DNA of 64,000 nucleotides from Actinoplanes sp. SE50/110 (GTDB lineage: Bacteria > Actinomycetota > Actinomycetes > Mycobacteriales > Micromonosporaceae). Below, piece by piece: positions 38,352-47,454 of this stretch (positions within the stretch are counted from its first letter, which is position 1; each line of letters starts with the position of its first letter). Where the stretch lies: assembly GCF_900119315.1 (NCBI RefSeq), contig NZ_LT827010.1, positions 3,443,001-3,507,000 on the forward strand, given 5' to 3'. The notes below the pieces were generated by a model. The model saw nothing but the letters and a program-made list of their open reading frames with translations, searched no databases and was not told where the DNA came from. A program made the position numbers and the translations under genes.

Positions 38352-40526
38352 CTACGGGCCGCTGGTCAGGTCGGTGACCTGGTGGCCGCTGTTCGCGGCC
38401 GCGCCGGTGTTGTTGATGACGTGGCTGATCGTGCCGGTGCCGCCGAGCGAGACGGTGACCATGTCGTGGAACTTGACGCCGCTGACCGCGGGGGCCTCGA
38501 AGGCGCGGGCGTTGACCACCGACGGGTTCACGGCGAAGTAGCAGTAGCTGCCCAGCCCCCACGCCTCGTGGCTGGTCACCGTGTCGGCCACCTTGTAGGC
38601 GGCCCAGCCCCGGGTGGCGCCGTTCAGGTAGGCGGCCTGGTTCGGCGGGTCGTACGGCATCTCGTTCTGGTAGAAGTACGTCCGGCCGCCGTTGCCGTTC
38701 CAGATCGTCTGGTACTGCTGGTAGTGCTCGACGAACAGGCCGTAGAAGGTGACGTTGTTCCCGTTGACCACCAGGCCGTTGCGGGCGGTGTTGGTGGTCC
38801 AGCCGACCGTGCCGCTGTTGCCGTGGTCGGCGCGCCAGATCCAGGCGTGGTCGCCGATCACGTCGTTGCTGTTGATCTGGACGCTGACGGTGGCCTTGCC
38901 GGCGATCGCGCCGCCGATCCGGACGAACACGTCGGAGAGCACGGTCGGGTTCGCCGCGTGCGTGGCGGTCGAGCCGGTCGGGCCGACCTGCAGCAGGATG
39001 GCCGAGTTGGTGGTGCCGGCGTCGAAGAGCAGCCCGGCGACCCGCACCGCGTCGACGTCGGCGACGTGCATCGCGTCGACGCCGCCGTCCGGCACGAAGG
39101 TGGCCAGCCCCAGGCCGAGGACCACGGTGCCGGCCCGGGTCACGTTCAGCGTCTGGTTGAGGTGGTAGACGCCCGGCGTGACCAGCAGGTTCCTGCCCGC
39201 GGCCAGGGCCGCGTTGATGGTCGCCGCGGTGTCACCGGACTTCACCACGTAGAAGCCGCCGATCGGCAGCGAGGTGCCGGCGGGCGTGCCGTTCGCCCAG
39301 GTGGGGCCGGACGCGTTGGTCCGCACGGCGGGAACGAAGACCTGGTAGGCGCCGGCGCTGTCGACGTACAGGTACGGCTTCTCGGCGATGGCCGGCGCCG
39401 AGCCGACGGTGGTGAACGGCGGGGACGGGAAGCTCTGCGCGGGTGCGCCCGGCGAGCCGACGAACACCTGGTTCCAGTTCGAGCCGGACCAGCTGCCCAT
39501 CGCCGAGTTGCGGGTCAGGAACTGCTGCTGGGTGCCCGACTGGATCTGACCGTCGATCTTCGAGTCGGCGATGAACCCACCTGACGACCAGCCCCCGTCG
39601 GAGAGCGCAAGATTGCCGCGTACGTGCATTCTCCGGTACGGCGCGGCCTGCGACACCGCCCAGCGGTCCAGCCCGTCCGCCGGGCTGACCGACAAGCCCT
39701 CGGCGGACCGCCAGAAGTTCTGCGTGGCGTTCTGTGAGCCGTCCGGCCACCAGTCCGCCTCGGCGTGCACGTGGCCGTTGATGGTCACCTGGTCCGGGGT
39801 CAGGCCGAGCCCGGCCACCTGGGTGAAGAACCCGACGTTCGCGTCGACCGGGTAGACGCCCGGCTTGAACAGCAGCGCATGGCGAGCGTTGCCGAACTGA
39901 TTACTGACCTGGCCGTTGAAGACCGCGTTCAGCTTGCTCTGGATGGTCGAGGCGGGCATCGACGGGTCGAAGATCGTGACGTTGGGACCGAGGTCCGGGT
40001 TCGCCGGGTCGGTCGGCACGGTGGTCGGGGGCGTGGTGCCGCTGCCGGAGAACGTCCACTTCTGGTGGGCGCCGCCGGAGCAGTCCCAGAGCTGCAGCTT
40101 GGCGCCGTCGGCGAGATTGCCGTCCTTGATGTCGAGGCACCTGTTCGCCGCGAGGTTGACCAGGTCCTTCGAGGCGGTCAGCGTCCATTTCTGGGTGGCC
40201 ACCGAGTCATAGCAGTCCCACAGGTGCACCACCGCGCCGTTGGCGGTGGCGTTGTTCGCCACGTCGAGACATTTGCCGAGCGCCCGCACCTGACCGTTGT
40301 CGGCCAGCGTCCAGTTCTGGTTCGGGCCGCCGGAACAACGCCACATCTGCGGCTGGTTGCCGTTCGCGGTACTGCCGTCGGTGACGTCGAGGCATCTGCC
40401 GTTGGCCGAGCTGACGAGGGTGCCGCTGCTGGCGGCCAGCGCCTCGGTGATGCCGGCGACGCCGAGGCCGGCGACCACCACGGTCATCGTGCCGGCGGCG
40501 AGCCAGCTTCTGCGGGACAGGGGCAT
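38352..40526 (-). CDS. Secreted ricin-B lectin plus parallel beta-helix protein
   Basis: This 724-residue protein has a Tat-type signal (LSRRSWLAAG), then one ricin B-type trefoil (35-165). Its three repeats carry the GRCLDV/GKCLDV/NRCLDI and QxW-type motifs, which bind galactose-like or xylan sugars. After a Thr/Pro linker, the remaining 540 residues form a long beta-helix of the GH55/pectate-lyase-like kind (LFKPGVYPVDANVGFFTQVA). A polysaccharide-binding hydrolase or lyase is likely, but no catalytic residues can be assigned. ATG 40526 is clear. Confidence 0.8.
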   Translation of the reverse strand: MPLSRRSWLAAGTMTVVVAGLGVAGITEALAASSGTLVSSANGRCLDVTDGSTANGNQPQMWRCSGGPNQNWTLADNGQVRALGKCLDVANNATANGAVVHLWDCYDSVATQKWTLTASKDLVNLAANRCLDIKDGNLADGAKLQLWDCSGGAHQKWTFSGSGTTPPTTVPTDPANPDLGPNVTIFDPSMPASTIQSKLNAVFNGQVSNQFGNARHALLFKPGVYPVDANVGFFTQVAGLGLTPDQVTINGHVHAEADWWPDGSQNATQNFWRSAEGLSVSPADGLDRWAVSQAAPYRRMHVRGNLALSDGGWSSGGFIADSKIDGQIQSGTQQQFLTRNSAMGSWSGSNWNQVFVGSPGAPAQSFPSPPFTTVGSAPAIAEKPYLYVDSAGAYQVFVPAVRTNASGPTWANGTPAGTSLPIGGFYVVKSGDTAATINAALAAGRNLLVTPGVYHLNQTLNVTRAGTVVLGLGLATFVPDGGVDAMHVADVDAVRVAGLLFDAGTTNSAILLQVGPTGSTATHAANPTVLSDVFVRIGGAIAGKATVSVQINSNDVIGDHAWIWRADHGNSGTVGWTTNTARNGLVVNGNNVTFYGLFVEHYQQYQTIWNGNGGRTYFYQNEMPYDPPNQAAYLNGATRGWAAYKVADTVTSHEAWGLGSYCYFAVNPSVVNARAFEAPAVSGVKFHDMVTVSLGGTGTISHVINNTGAAANSGHQVTDLTSGP

Positions 40527-40593
40527 GGTGGGGACCTTCCGTCGGGGGAGACGGGGACAGGATTTCCGTACGCCGGACGGTCCTCAATGTTCT

Positions 40594-40620
40594 TTAAGAC
40601 TCCCTTAATGGTTCCGGAAC
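40594..40620. promoter_or_regulatory. Two palindromes upstream of the ricin/beta-helix gene
   Basis: TTAAG-ACTCC-CTTAA (40594-40608) is followed two bases later by the perfect palindrome GTTCCGGAAC (40611-40620), in the AT-richer part of the 200-base gap between divergent genes. Such sites often precede secreted carbohydrate-active genes. The regulator is unknown. Confidence 0.35.
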
Positions 40621-40726
40621 AATCTTTCTGACTTGTTTCAGAGCCGCCCGGGTGTAGCTGGGCATACCGCAGGACGGTGGCCATCGATAGTGACCCCGCA
40701 GGGCGGCTGATGATCGACTTTCCGGC

Positions 40727-41734
40727 ATGTCGTCACGGGGTAGAGGAATCGTCGTCTATCTGGCCATCGCCTTCGGCGGGGTGTGGCCGTACCTGTTCGT
40801 GGTCCGGCTCGGCTTCGGCTGGTCGCTGGTCGATCCGCTGGTCCAGCTGCCGGTGGCGTTCGTGCCGGCGATCGGCGCGGCCGTGGTGCGCCGCTGGGTC
40901 ACCCGGGAGGGTTTCGCCACCGCCGGGTTGCGCCTGCGCGCGCCGTGGCGGTTGTGGGCGGCCGGCTGGTTGGCCCCGCTCGCCGCCACCGCGGTCATGC
41001 TGGGCTGCGCGTACTCGGCCGGCTGGTGGCGGTCCGGCGTGGGGCCGGCCGGCGGGCCCGGCGGGGTGCCGATGCTGCTCGCCGTCCAGGTGGTGCTCAT
41101 CCCGGCCTATTTCGGCGAAGAGTTCGGCTGGACCAGCTTCCTCTGGCCGCGCCTGGTGCCCGGCCGGCCCCGGCTGTCGCTGCTGGCCACCGGCCTGATC
41201 TGGGCGTTCTGGCACTATCCGCTGGCCTTTCTCGGCTACGCCGACTTCACCGACCGGGCGGTCAGCATTCCACTGTGGACCGTCATGTTCCTGCTCTTCG
41301 AGGTGCTGCTCGGCTGGCTGTACGCGGGTAGCGGCTCGGTGTGGGTGACCAGCCTCGCCCATTCCGGCAACAACGTGGTGATGAGCATGGTGTCCGAGCA
41401 GCTGCTCGGTGGGCTGACCAGCGTGCAGACGCTGATCTGCACCGACCTGGGGCTGGCGCTGCTCTGCCTGCCCCTACTCGGGTCGCCGGTGTTCGGGACC
41501 GGCCCGGGCGGCCGGATGAATGAATGCCCCCCGGTGGAGCGCCGGAACTCACCCGATCGCATGACACCGGGGATTTCCCCGGCGCGAAACAGCCGCGACC
41601 GTCGGCAGGCTTCAGGAGTCGGCGACCGGCGGTCGTGCCCGGCCGGCGACCGGCGCGAGGTGGGGGGAGACGGCTATGCGACAGGCGGTGGCGGAGGATC
41701 TTGCCACGGTGGTCCGCGAGGCTCGGGCCGGTGA
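40727..41734 (+). CDS. CPBP-family intramembrane metalloprotease (Abi-type)
   Basis: This 335-residue protein has about seven membrane helices and the CPBP motifs: FGEEFGWTSFLWPRL (EExxxW/R), WAFWHYPLAF, and SLAHSGNN. The family includes type II CAAX-like prenyl proteases and bacteriocin self-immunity proteins. After residue 265 the frame continues as a hydrophilic Arg-rich tail of about 70 residues, overlapping the sigma-factor gene by 59 bases. The tail may not be conserved. ATG 40727 precedes the first helix. Confidence 0.8.
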   Translation: MSSRGRGIVVYLAIAFGGVWPYLFVVRLGFGWSLVDPLVQLPVAFVPAIGAAVVRRWVTREGFATAGLRLRAPWRLWAAGWLAPLAATAVMLGCAYSAGWWRSGVGPAGGPGGVPMLLAVQVVLIPAYFGEEFGWTSFLWPRLVPGRPRLSLLATGLIWAFWHYPLAFLGYADFTDRAVSIPLWTVMFLLFEVLLGWLYAGSGSVWVTSLAHSGNNVVMSMVSEQLLGGLTSVQTLICTDLGLALLCLPLLGSPVFGTGPGGRMNECPPVERRNSPDRMTPGISPARNSRDRRQASGVGDRRSCPAGDRREVGGDGYATGGGGGSCHGGPRGSGR

Positions 41735-42263
41735 CGAGCGGGCGTGGAGCCGGCTCGTCGAAGCCTACGACCCGCGACTGCGGATGATCGCCCGGCGGTT
41801 CCGGATCCCGCCCGACCAGGCCGGCGACCTGGTCCAGGCGACGTGGCTGCAACTGTTCAACGGGATCGGCCGGCTGCAGTGCCCGGAGGCGGTCGGCGCC
41901 TGGCTGGCCGTCACCATGCGGCGGTTCTGCCTGCACGCGGTCGCCGGCCGGGACCGGGAATGCCCGGTGACCGGCCTCGACGAGTGGCTGACCCAGCCCG
42001 GTGAGGCGCCGGAGGCGGACCTGCTGCGCGCCGAGCAGGCCGCCACGGTCCGCCGCGCCCTGGCCCGCCTGCCGGAGCGCCAGCGCCGCCTGCTGTGGCA
42101 GATGGCGACCGACCCGGACGCGCGGTACACCGAGATCAGCGCCCGGCTGGACATCCCGGTCGGCGCGATCGGGCCGACCCGGGCACGTGCTCTGGGCCGG
42201 CTACGCCGCCTGCTGCTCGACGAGGATCGGGCCGCTCACTACTCTCACCAGCGTGGATCTTGA
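41676..42263 (+). CDS. ECF RNA polymerase sigma factor
   Basis: This 195-residue protein has sigma-2 (LVEAYDPRLRMIARRFRI, DLVQATWLQLF) and sigma-4 (RRALARLPERQRRLLWQMAT, then YTEISARLDIPVGAIGPTRA). The last stretch is the -35-recognition helix-turn-helix. No anti-sigma gene with a zinc motif is adjacent. ATG 41676 follows GGTGGGGGGAG. The HEAT-type gene overlaps its end by 11 bases. Confidence 0.88.
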   Translation: MRQAVAEDLATVVREARAGDERAWSRLVEAYDPRLRMIARRFRIPPDQAGDLVQATWLQLFNGIGRLQCPEAVGAWLAVTMRRFCLHAVAGRDRECPVTGLDEWLTQPGEAPEADLLRAEQAATVRRALARLPERQRRLLWQMATDPDARYTEISARLDIPVGAIGPTRARALGRLRRLLLDEDRAAHYSHQRGS

Positions 42264-43113
42264 TTGGGGGCGCACGACGCACGCGTACGGCCCGGCGGTC
42301 GCCACCCCGGGACACCTGCGCGACCTGACCGCCGTCGAGCCGGCGGCGCGGGCCCGGGCGCTGCGGCACCTGTACCACGAGGTCTGCCACCGCCAGACCA
42401 TCCATCCGGCGACCGGCCCGATGGTGGAGGCGGTCGCCGGGATCCTGGCCGACGACCGGCTGGGCGTACCGGACCCGGATGCCGGCCGGTCGATGCGGGC
42501 GTCGCTGCTGGCGCTGCTCGGCGAGGTCGGCGCGTGGTGCGGCGGATATGCGTCCGAGTCGGAGAGCACGATGCTGGCGATCCGGCGCGACGATCCGGAG
42601 GCCGCCGCCTTCCCCGAGGTGTGGGACGACTTCGAGGGCGACCCGGCCATCCTGATCGCCGGCCCGGTCCAGGCGGCCTGCGTGCGTCGGGCGCCGGCGG
42701 TGCTGGCCGCGCTCACGCCGTGGCTGGACGCCGACGATCCGCACGAACGCGGCCGGGCCCGGTACGCGGCGGCCTGCTGGGCGGCGCTCGGCCCGCCCGT
42801 GCCGGAGCCGGTCATCGCCCGCCTGCGCGAGATCGCCACCGGCGACGGCTGTCGCGACGTGCGGGTCGACAGTGTCCTCGGGCTGGCCGGGGCGGGCGTC
42901 GACACCGGGGTGCTGCTCGACGACCCGGACCGGCTGATCCGCACGTGCGCGGCGCTGTCCCCGGCGATGGCCGGCGATCCGCGCGCGGTCGCGCTCGTGG
43001 AGGCCGCACTGATCGATGCGCCGGACGGCATCCGGTGGGAACCGCCGCCGCCCTACATCGCGTTCGGGCTGGAGAACCGGCTCGCGGCGCTGGCTCCCGG
43101 GTGGCCCGGCTAA
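42253..43113 (+). CDS. HEAT-repeat-like protein
   Basis: This 286-residue all-alpha protein belongs to the actinomycete group that starts with a 'W..THAYGPA..TP..L..L' segment, seen here as DWGRTTHAYGPAVATPGHLR. Successive helix pairs of about 35-40 residues follow (RALRHLYHEVCHRQTIHPAT and later). A scaffold or sensor role is typical. GTG 42253 is the only start ahead of the conserved segment. It converges on the hydrolase gene with a 4-base overlap of stops. Confidence 0.7.
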   Translation: MDLDWGRTTHAYGPAVATPGHLRDLTAVEPAARARALRHLYHEVCHRQTIHPATGPMVEAVAGILADDRLGVPDPDAGRSMRASLLALLGEVGAWCGGYASESESTMLAIRRDDPEAAAFPEVWDDFEGDPAILIAGPVQAACVRRAPAVLAALTPWLDADDPHERGRARYAAACWAALGPPVPEPVIARLREIATGDGCRDVRVDSVLGLAGAGVDTGVLLDDPDRLIRTCAALSPAMAGDPRAVALVEAALIDAPDGIRWEPPPPYIAFGLENRLAALAPGWPG

Positions 43114-43688
43114 ACGAGGTTGTGCAGCAGGGCGGCGAAAGCCGCCGGATCCCGCAGGTGCGGGAACGTGCCCTCGGCCCGGCTCGCCGGGTGACCGGCG
43201 CCGACCGGCACCGCCGCCCACTCGCGGTAGGCGGCGGTCACCGCCCGATCCGGTCGCCGGGGAACGGCGAACTGCCGGTACGCGGCCGGCACCACCGACA
43301 GGTCGGTGTCCGTCCCGTCGTCCACCGTCAGCACGTGCTGCACCGCGTACTTCTCCGCGAAGGCCCGGGCCAGCCGCGCCGCCCCGGCGTGCGCCACCAG
43401 GATCGGGGCGCGGTGCAGGTCCAGCCCGCGGATCAGCGCGGCCAGGTCCTCGGTGAGCCGGCTGAGGTCGGCGCGCGGCGCGGACTCGCCGTGTCCGGGC
43501 AGGTCGACCGCGACCGCGGCGCAGCCCGCGTCCAGTTCGGCGGCGACCGGCCACCACATCGTCCGGTCGTAGAACAGCCCGTGCAGCAGGACCACCGGGC
43601 GGCCGAACCGCCCCCAGCGGTCGTAGACGAGCCGGTTGTGCGGTGTTCCGTGGGCGTGAGTGGTGCGGCGTGGCGGCTGTGGATGCAC
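43110..43688 (-). CDS. Alpha/beta-hydrolase fold protein lacking the nucleophile serine
   Basis: This 192-residue protein has the oxyanion loop VVLLHGLFYDRTMWWPVA and the AVDLPGHGES strand. The nucleophile elbow reads VAHAGAAR, with alanine where Ser, Cys or Asp is needed. A late FPHLRDP histidine remains. It is shorter than typical members (about 250). It may be a non-enzymatic member or a decaying gene. ATG 43688 is assumed. Confidence 0.65.
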   Translation of the reverse strand: MHPQPPRRTTHAHGTPHNRLVYDRWGRFGRPVVLLHGLFYDRTMWWPVAAELDAGCAAVAVDLPGHGESAPRADLSRLTEDLAALIRGLDLHRAPILVAHAGAARLARAFAEKYAVQHVLTVDDGTDTDLSVVPAAYRQFAVPRRPDRAVTAAYREWAAVPVGAGHPASRAEGTFPHLRDPAAFAALLHNLV

Positions 43689-43809
43689 GAAGTCGGACTT
43701 CCCTGAGGATGACGGCGGCCGGAACCCGCACTTTTCGGTCGCGGATGGGATAAAGCGGCGGGTCTACGGATGTAACGAGCGCCGGGGGGCCACCGGTTAC
43801 GCTGCCGCG

Positions 43810-44088
43810 GTGACCGCGGCGACATCCTTCCGACTCACCCCGATGCGACCCCGCGATCCGGGCGAACCAGGACGCACCGCGACACCCCTGGAACTCTTCT
43901 TCGACCTGGTGTTCGTGGTCGCGGTCAGCATCGCGGCGGGAGAGCTGCACCACGCGCTGAGCGACGACCTCGCCGTCCCGCTCGGCGCGCTGCTCGTCCT
44001 GCTCGACCCGATCACCGGGGTCCCGGTCCTGCTCACCGCAGTGATCATGGTGGCGGTCGTCGCGGTGCTGGTGCTGCGGCCCCCGCTG
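43810..44088 (+). pseudogene. Internally deleted LtrA (low temperature requirement A) gene
   Basis: From GTG 43810 the frame gives the family N-terminus (ATPLELFFDLVFVVAVSIAA) and then jumps to what looks like the last membrane helix (GVPVLLTAVIMVAVVAVLVL). About 300 residues of a normal 390-residue LtrA are missing. The frame then runs into the complement of the next gene and stops at 44160. It is probably non-functional. Confidence 0.6.
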
Positions 44089-44892
44089 TCAGAGCGACAG
44101 AAACTCACCGGCCCCGCGCAGGCGGGTCACCAGCCGGCGCTGCGTCGCACGACAATCTAACCGTACGTCGACGGCACCGGGCAGGCCGCTGCCGACCCGC
44201 CGGGCGGTCCGCAGCGCCGACTCGTCGAGACCGTCACGGCGGGCGATCAGCACCCCCAGCCGGTGCCGGCTGACCGCCTCGGCGCCCGCCACGTGATGCA
44301 CGCCGGGCGACGGACGGGCGGCGAACTCCAGCAGGGCGGCCGCCAGGTCGGTGACGTGGATCGGGCAGCGGACGTCATCGGTGAACAGGACCCCGGACCG
44401 CCGGCCGGTGGCCAGATCGCGGACGTGCCGCTCGGTCACCGAATCACCGGCGCCGATGATCAACGACGTACGCACCACGGCAGCGGCCGGCACCAGGCCG
44501 CGGACCGCGACCTCGGCAGCGGCCTTGGCCGCGCCGTACGGGGTGACCGGGTCGGGCGCCGCGGTCTCGGCATAGGACGGCGCGCGGCCGGAGAAGACGG
44601 CGTCGCTGGAGACATGCACGAGCCGGGCGCCGCAGCCGGCGGCGGCCGCCGCCACGTGCATGCCGCCGTCAGCGGTGGTCGCCCAATCCGACTGCAGATA
44701 GGCGGCGTTGACGACCACCTCCGGATTATCGGCCGCGACCAGAGCGGCGACCGCGGACCGGTCCCGGATGTCCAGCCGCGGACCGGTCGGCCGGCGGAAC
44801 GCGGTCGCCGTCACCCGGTGCCCGGCCAGCCGGGCCTGCCGGACGACCTCCCGGCCGAGCAACCCGCTGCCACCGATCACCAGAAGTCGCAT
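44089..44892 (-). CDS. RmlD-like NAD(P)-dependent sugar-nucleotide reductase family protein
   Basis: This 267-residue extended SDR has the nucleotide loop LLVIGGSGLLGREVV, LVHVSSDAVFSG and the catalytic YGAAKAAAE (YxxxK). This is the dTDP-4-dehydrorhamnose reductase type, although no other dTDP-sugar genes are nearby. ATG 44892 directly precedes the Rossmann strand. Confidence 0.85.
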   Translation of the reverse strand: MRLLVIGGSGLLGREVVRQARLAGHRVTATAFRRPTGPRLDIRDRSAVAALVAADNPEVVVNAAYLQSDWATTADGGMHVAAAAAGCGARLVHVSSDAVFSGRAPSYAETAAPDPVTPYGAAKAAAEVAVRGLVPAAAVVRTSLIIGAGDSVTERHVRDLATGRRSGVLFTDDVRCPIHVTDLAAALLEFAARPSPGVHHVAGAEAVSRHRLGVLIARRDGLDESALRTARRVGSGLPGAVDVRLDCRATQRRLVTRLRGAGEFLSL

Positions 44893-44942
44893 CGCCGGAT
44901 CGTATGCGCCCGCGTCGCCACCGTCGCCCACGGCTTCACCGG

Positions 44943-45383
44943 TCAGCAGCCGCGGCGGCCGGGCAGGCCGAGGATCAGGGCCAGGCCGACGGTGGTGTGC
45001 ATGCCGATCAGGGTGAGCGTGCCGGTGGCGCCGACCGCGCTGCCGAGCGGGCCGGCCAGCGACAGCAGCAACACCACGAAGGCGATGATCCGGTACGTCC
45101 GGGTGGCGTGCCGGGTCCGGCGCTCCAGGACGGTGAGCAGCGCCCAGGCGGCCAGGCCGGCCAGCAGCGCGGTGATCACGACGGCGGCCGGGCCGATGTG
45201 GGTCGTGCCCCCGCTTGAGCGGACGGTGAGGTCGGTGCCGCCCCACGGGTCGGTGACCGTCCACAGGAGCAGGGCTCCGGCCGCGCCGGCGGCGACGGTG
45301 ATCGCCCGGCCGGCGCGGCGCCGGGCGGGACGGGGGCAGTCGGCGTCGGTGGCGGTGGCGGGACGGTGCGTCTGGTTCGTCAT
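44943..45383 (-). CDS. DUF6069-like four-helix membrane protein
   Basis: This 146-residue protein has a charged N-terminus and four hydrophobic helices (ITVAAGAAGALLLWTV; AAVVITALLAGLAAWALLTV; IIAFVVLLLSLAGPLGSAV; MHTTVGLALILGLP), the pattern of DUF6069 proteins. It is divergent from the histidine kinase gene 130 bases away and may be a target of that two-component system. Confidence 0.65.
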   Translation of the reverse strand: MTNQTHRPATATDADCPRPARRRAGRAITVAAGAAGALLLWTVTDPWGGTDLTVRSSGGTTHIGPAAVVITALLAGLAAWALLTVLERRTRHATRTYRIIAFVVLLLSLAGPLGSAVGATGTLTLIGMHTTVGLALILGLPGRRGC

Positions 45384-45513
45384 GCCGATGAGCCTGGCCG
45401 ACCCGGCCGGTCGCCCACATCGGACCGAAGTCGGCGGCGCCGCTCTCCTAAGTTGCAGCCTCTCCTACTTTGGTCGGTGTCGGCGCCGGCAGCGCCGCCG
45501 ATACGGTGACCGC

Positions 45514-46647
45514 GTGAAAACCAACGGTGCCGTCGGCATGGTCCTCGGGGTGTCCGGCGCCCTGGTCACCGCGACCGTCACCGGTTGGTGGGCCGGGCGC
45601 CCGATGGTCGCCCCGCTGCTCACCCTGGACGTGGTGGCCGGCGTGCTCGCCTGTCTGATCACCCCGCTCATGCTGTGGCGGCCGGTGCCGGTCGCCGGCG
45701 TGCTCGCCGTGCTGGCCGCGCTCTCCCCGGCGGCCAGCCCACCGGCCACGATCGTCGCGCTGCACGTGGCCCGGCGGCACCGGTTCCCGGTCGGGCTCGC
45801 GGGCGCGGCGGCCGGCGTCGTGGCGCACGCGGTGCAGGGCTGGTGGCGGCCCAACGACGGGATGTCGTACGGCTGGTGGCTGGCCCTGGTCACCGTCGGC
45901 TACGGCGCGCTGCTCGGCTGGGGCGCCTGGTGGCGGGCCCGCGACGAACTCGTCCGGTCCCTGCGCGAGCGGGCCCGGCGCGCCGAGGCCGAACAGGGCC
46001 GCCGGGTCGCCGAGGCGCGGATGCTGGAACGCCGCAAGATCGCCCGGGAGATGCACGACGTGCTGGCGCACCGGCTGTCGCTGATCGCCACCTTCGCCGG
46101 GGCGATGGAGTTCCGGCCCGACGCACCGCCGGAGCGCGTCGCGGCGGCCGCCGGGGTGGTCCGCGACGGCGTCCACCAGGCGTTGGAGGAGCTGCGCGAG
46201 GTGATCTCGCTGCTGCGCGACGACACCCCGGCGGACGACGACGGCAGCCGGCCGCAGCCGGTCCTGGCCGACGTGCCGCGACTGGTCGAGGAGAGCCGGG
46301 CGGCCGGCACCGAGGTGCGGCTGCGCGACACGGTCGCCGAGCCGGGTCAGGCGCCGCCCGCGGTGGCCCGCACGGCGTACCGGGTGATCCAGGAAGCTCT
46401 GACCAACGCCCGCAAACACGCCGCGGGCCGCGCGGTCCGCGTCGAGCTGCGCGGCGGTCCCGGCGCGGGCCTGCTCATCGACGTCCGCAACGAGCTGGCC
46501 CCCGACCACCCCACCCCACCCGGCTGGAGCGGCGGCGCCGGCCTGGTCGGCCTCACCGAACGCGTCCACCTGGCCGGCGGCCACCTCGACCACGAGTCCA
46601 CCGCCGGCGAATTCCACCTGTACGCTACCCTGCCCTGGCCCCGGTGA
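45514..46647 (+). CDS. Membrane sensor histidine kinase (NarL/DesK-type)
   Basis: This 377-residue kinase has about five N-terminal membrane helices, a short coiled coil, the HisKA_3 box REMHDVLAHRLSLIA (His181) and an HATPase domain with EALTNARKHA and GAGLVGLTERV. There is no extracellular sensor domain. GTG 45514 is the start. The LuxR-type regulator follows 109 bases later. Confidence 0.92.
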   Translation: MKTNGAVGMVLGVSGALVTATVTGWWAGRPMVAPLLTLDVVAGVLACLITPLMLWRPVPVAGVLAVLAALSPAASPPATIVALHVARRHRFPVGLAGAAAGVVAHAVQGWWRPNDGMSYGWWLALVTVGYGALLGWGAWWRARDELVRSLRERARRAEAEQGRRVAEARMLERRKIAREMHDVLAHRLSLIATFAGAMEFRPDAPPERVAAAAGVVRDGVHQALEELREVISLLRDDTPADDDGSRPQPVLADVPRLVEESRAAGTEVRLRDTVAEPGQAPPAVARTAYRVIQEALTNARKHAAGRAVRVELRGGPGAGLLIDVRNELAPDHPTPPGWSGGAGLVGLTERVHLAGGHLDHESTAGEFHLYATLPWPR

Positions 46648-46755
46648 CCGTCGCGCCGGTGACAGACGGTGGTGTGCCGCGTCAGACAGGCACCGGACCG
46701 GCCGCCTTCCGGCCGCTGACGGTCTCCCCGACAGTGGTCCGCGGGCGTCGTTAGC

Positions 46756-47418
46756 ATGGCCGGCATGACGCGGCCGGTGCGGGTGATCGTGGTGGATGAT
46801 GATGCGCTGGTGCGGGCCGGGCTGACGATGATGCTCGATGGCGCGCCGGGGATCGCGGTGGTGGGGGAGGCCGCGGACGGCGACGAGGTGGCGGCGGTGG
46901 TGGACGCGCACGCGCCGGATGTGGTGCTGATGGATCTGCGGATGCCGCGGGTGGACGGGATCACGGCGACCCGGCGGGTGCGCGGCCGGCCGCGGGCGCC
47001 CGAGGTGATCGTGCTGACGACCTTCGACACCGACGACGACATCCTGCACGCGCTGCGCGCCGGGGCCAGCGGGTTCCTGCTCAAGGACACGCCGCCGGCG
47101 CGGATCGCCGAGGCGGTGCGGCAGGTGGCGGCCGGGGAGCCGATCCTGTCGCCGGGGATCACCCGGCGGTTGATGGATCGGGTGGCGGTGCAGGCCGGAG
47201 CGTATGCGCGGGCCCGGAACACGCTGGCGGCGCTGAGCCCGCGGGAACGGGACGTGGTGGTGGCGATCGGCCGGGGTCGGTCCAACACGGAGATCGCCGC
47301 CGCGCTGGACATGACCCTGGCCACCGTGAAAACCCACGTCTCGCACATCCTGACCAAGCTCGATCTGGACAACCGCACCCAGATCGCGCTGCTGGCCCAC
47401 GACGCCGGCCTCGCCTGA
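46756..47418 (+). CDS. LuxR/NarL-family response regulator
   Basis: This 220-residue protein has a receiver domain (VIVVDDDALVRAGL; phospho-acceptor Asp60 in VLMDLRMPRVDG; Lys in FLLKDTPP) and a C-terminal LuxR helix-turn-helix (LSPRERDVVVAIGRGRSN, TVKTHVSHIL). It is the partner of the kinase upstream. ATG 46756 or ATG 46765 could start it. Confidence 0.94.
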   Translation: MAGMTRPVRVIVVDDDALVRAGLTMMLDGAPGIAVVGEAADGDEVAAVVDAHAPDVVLMDLRMPRVDGITATRRVRGRPRAPEVIVLTTFDTDDDILHALRAGASGFLLKDTPPARIAEAVRQVAAGEPILSPGITRRLMDRVAVQAGAYARARNTLAALSPRERDVVVAIGRGRSNTEIAAALDMTLATVKTHVSHILTKLDLDNRTQIALLAHDAGLA

Positions 47419-47454
47419 TCTCCGCCACCGTCACCGAAGCCGGGCGTGCGCCGG

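Noticed and set aside
40727..41734. CPBP protease as immunity protein of the RiPP cluster
   Set aside because: It lies 9 kb away with unrelated operons in between.
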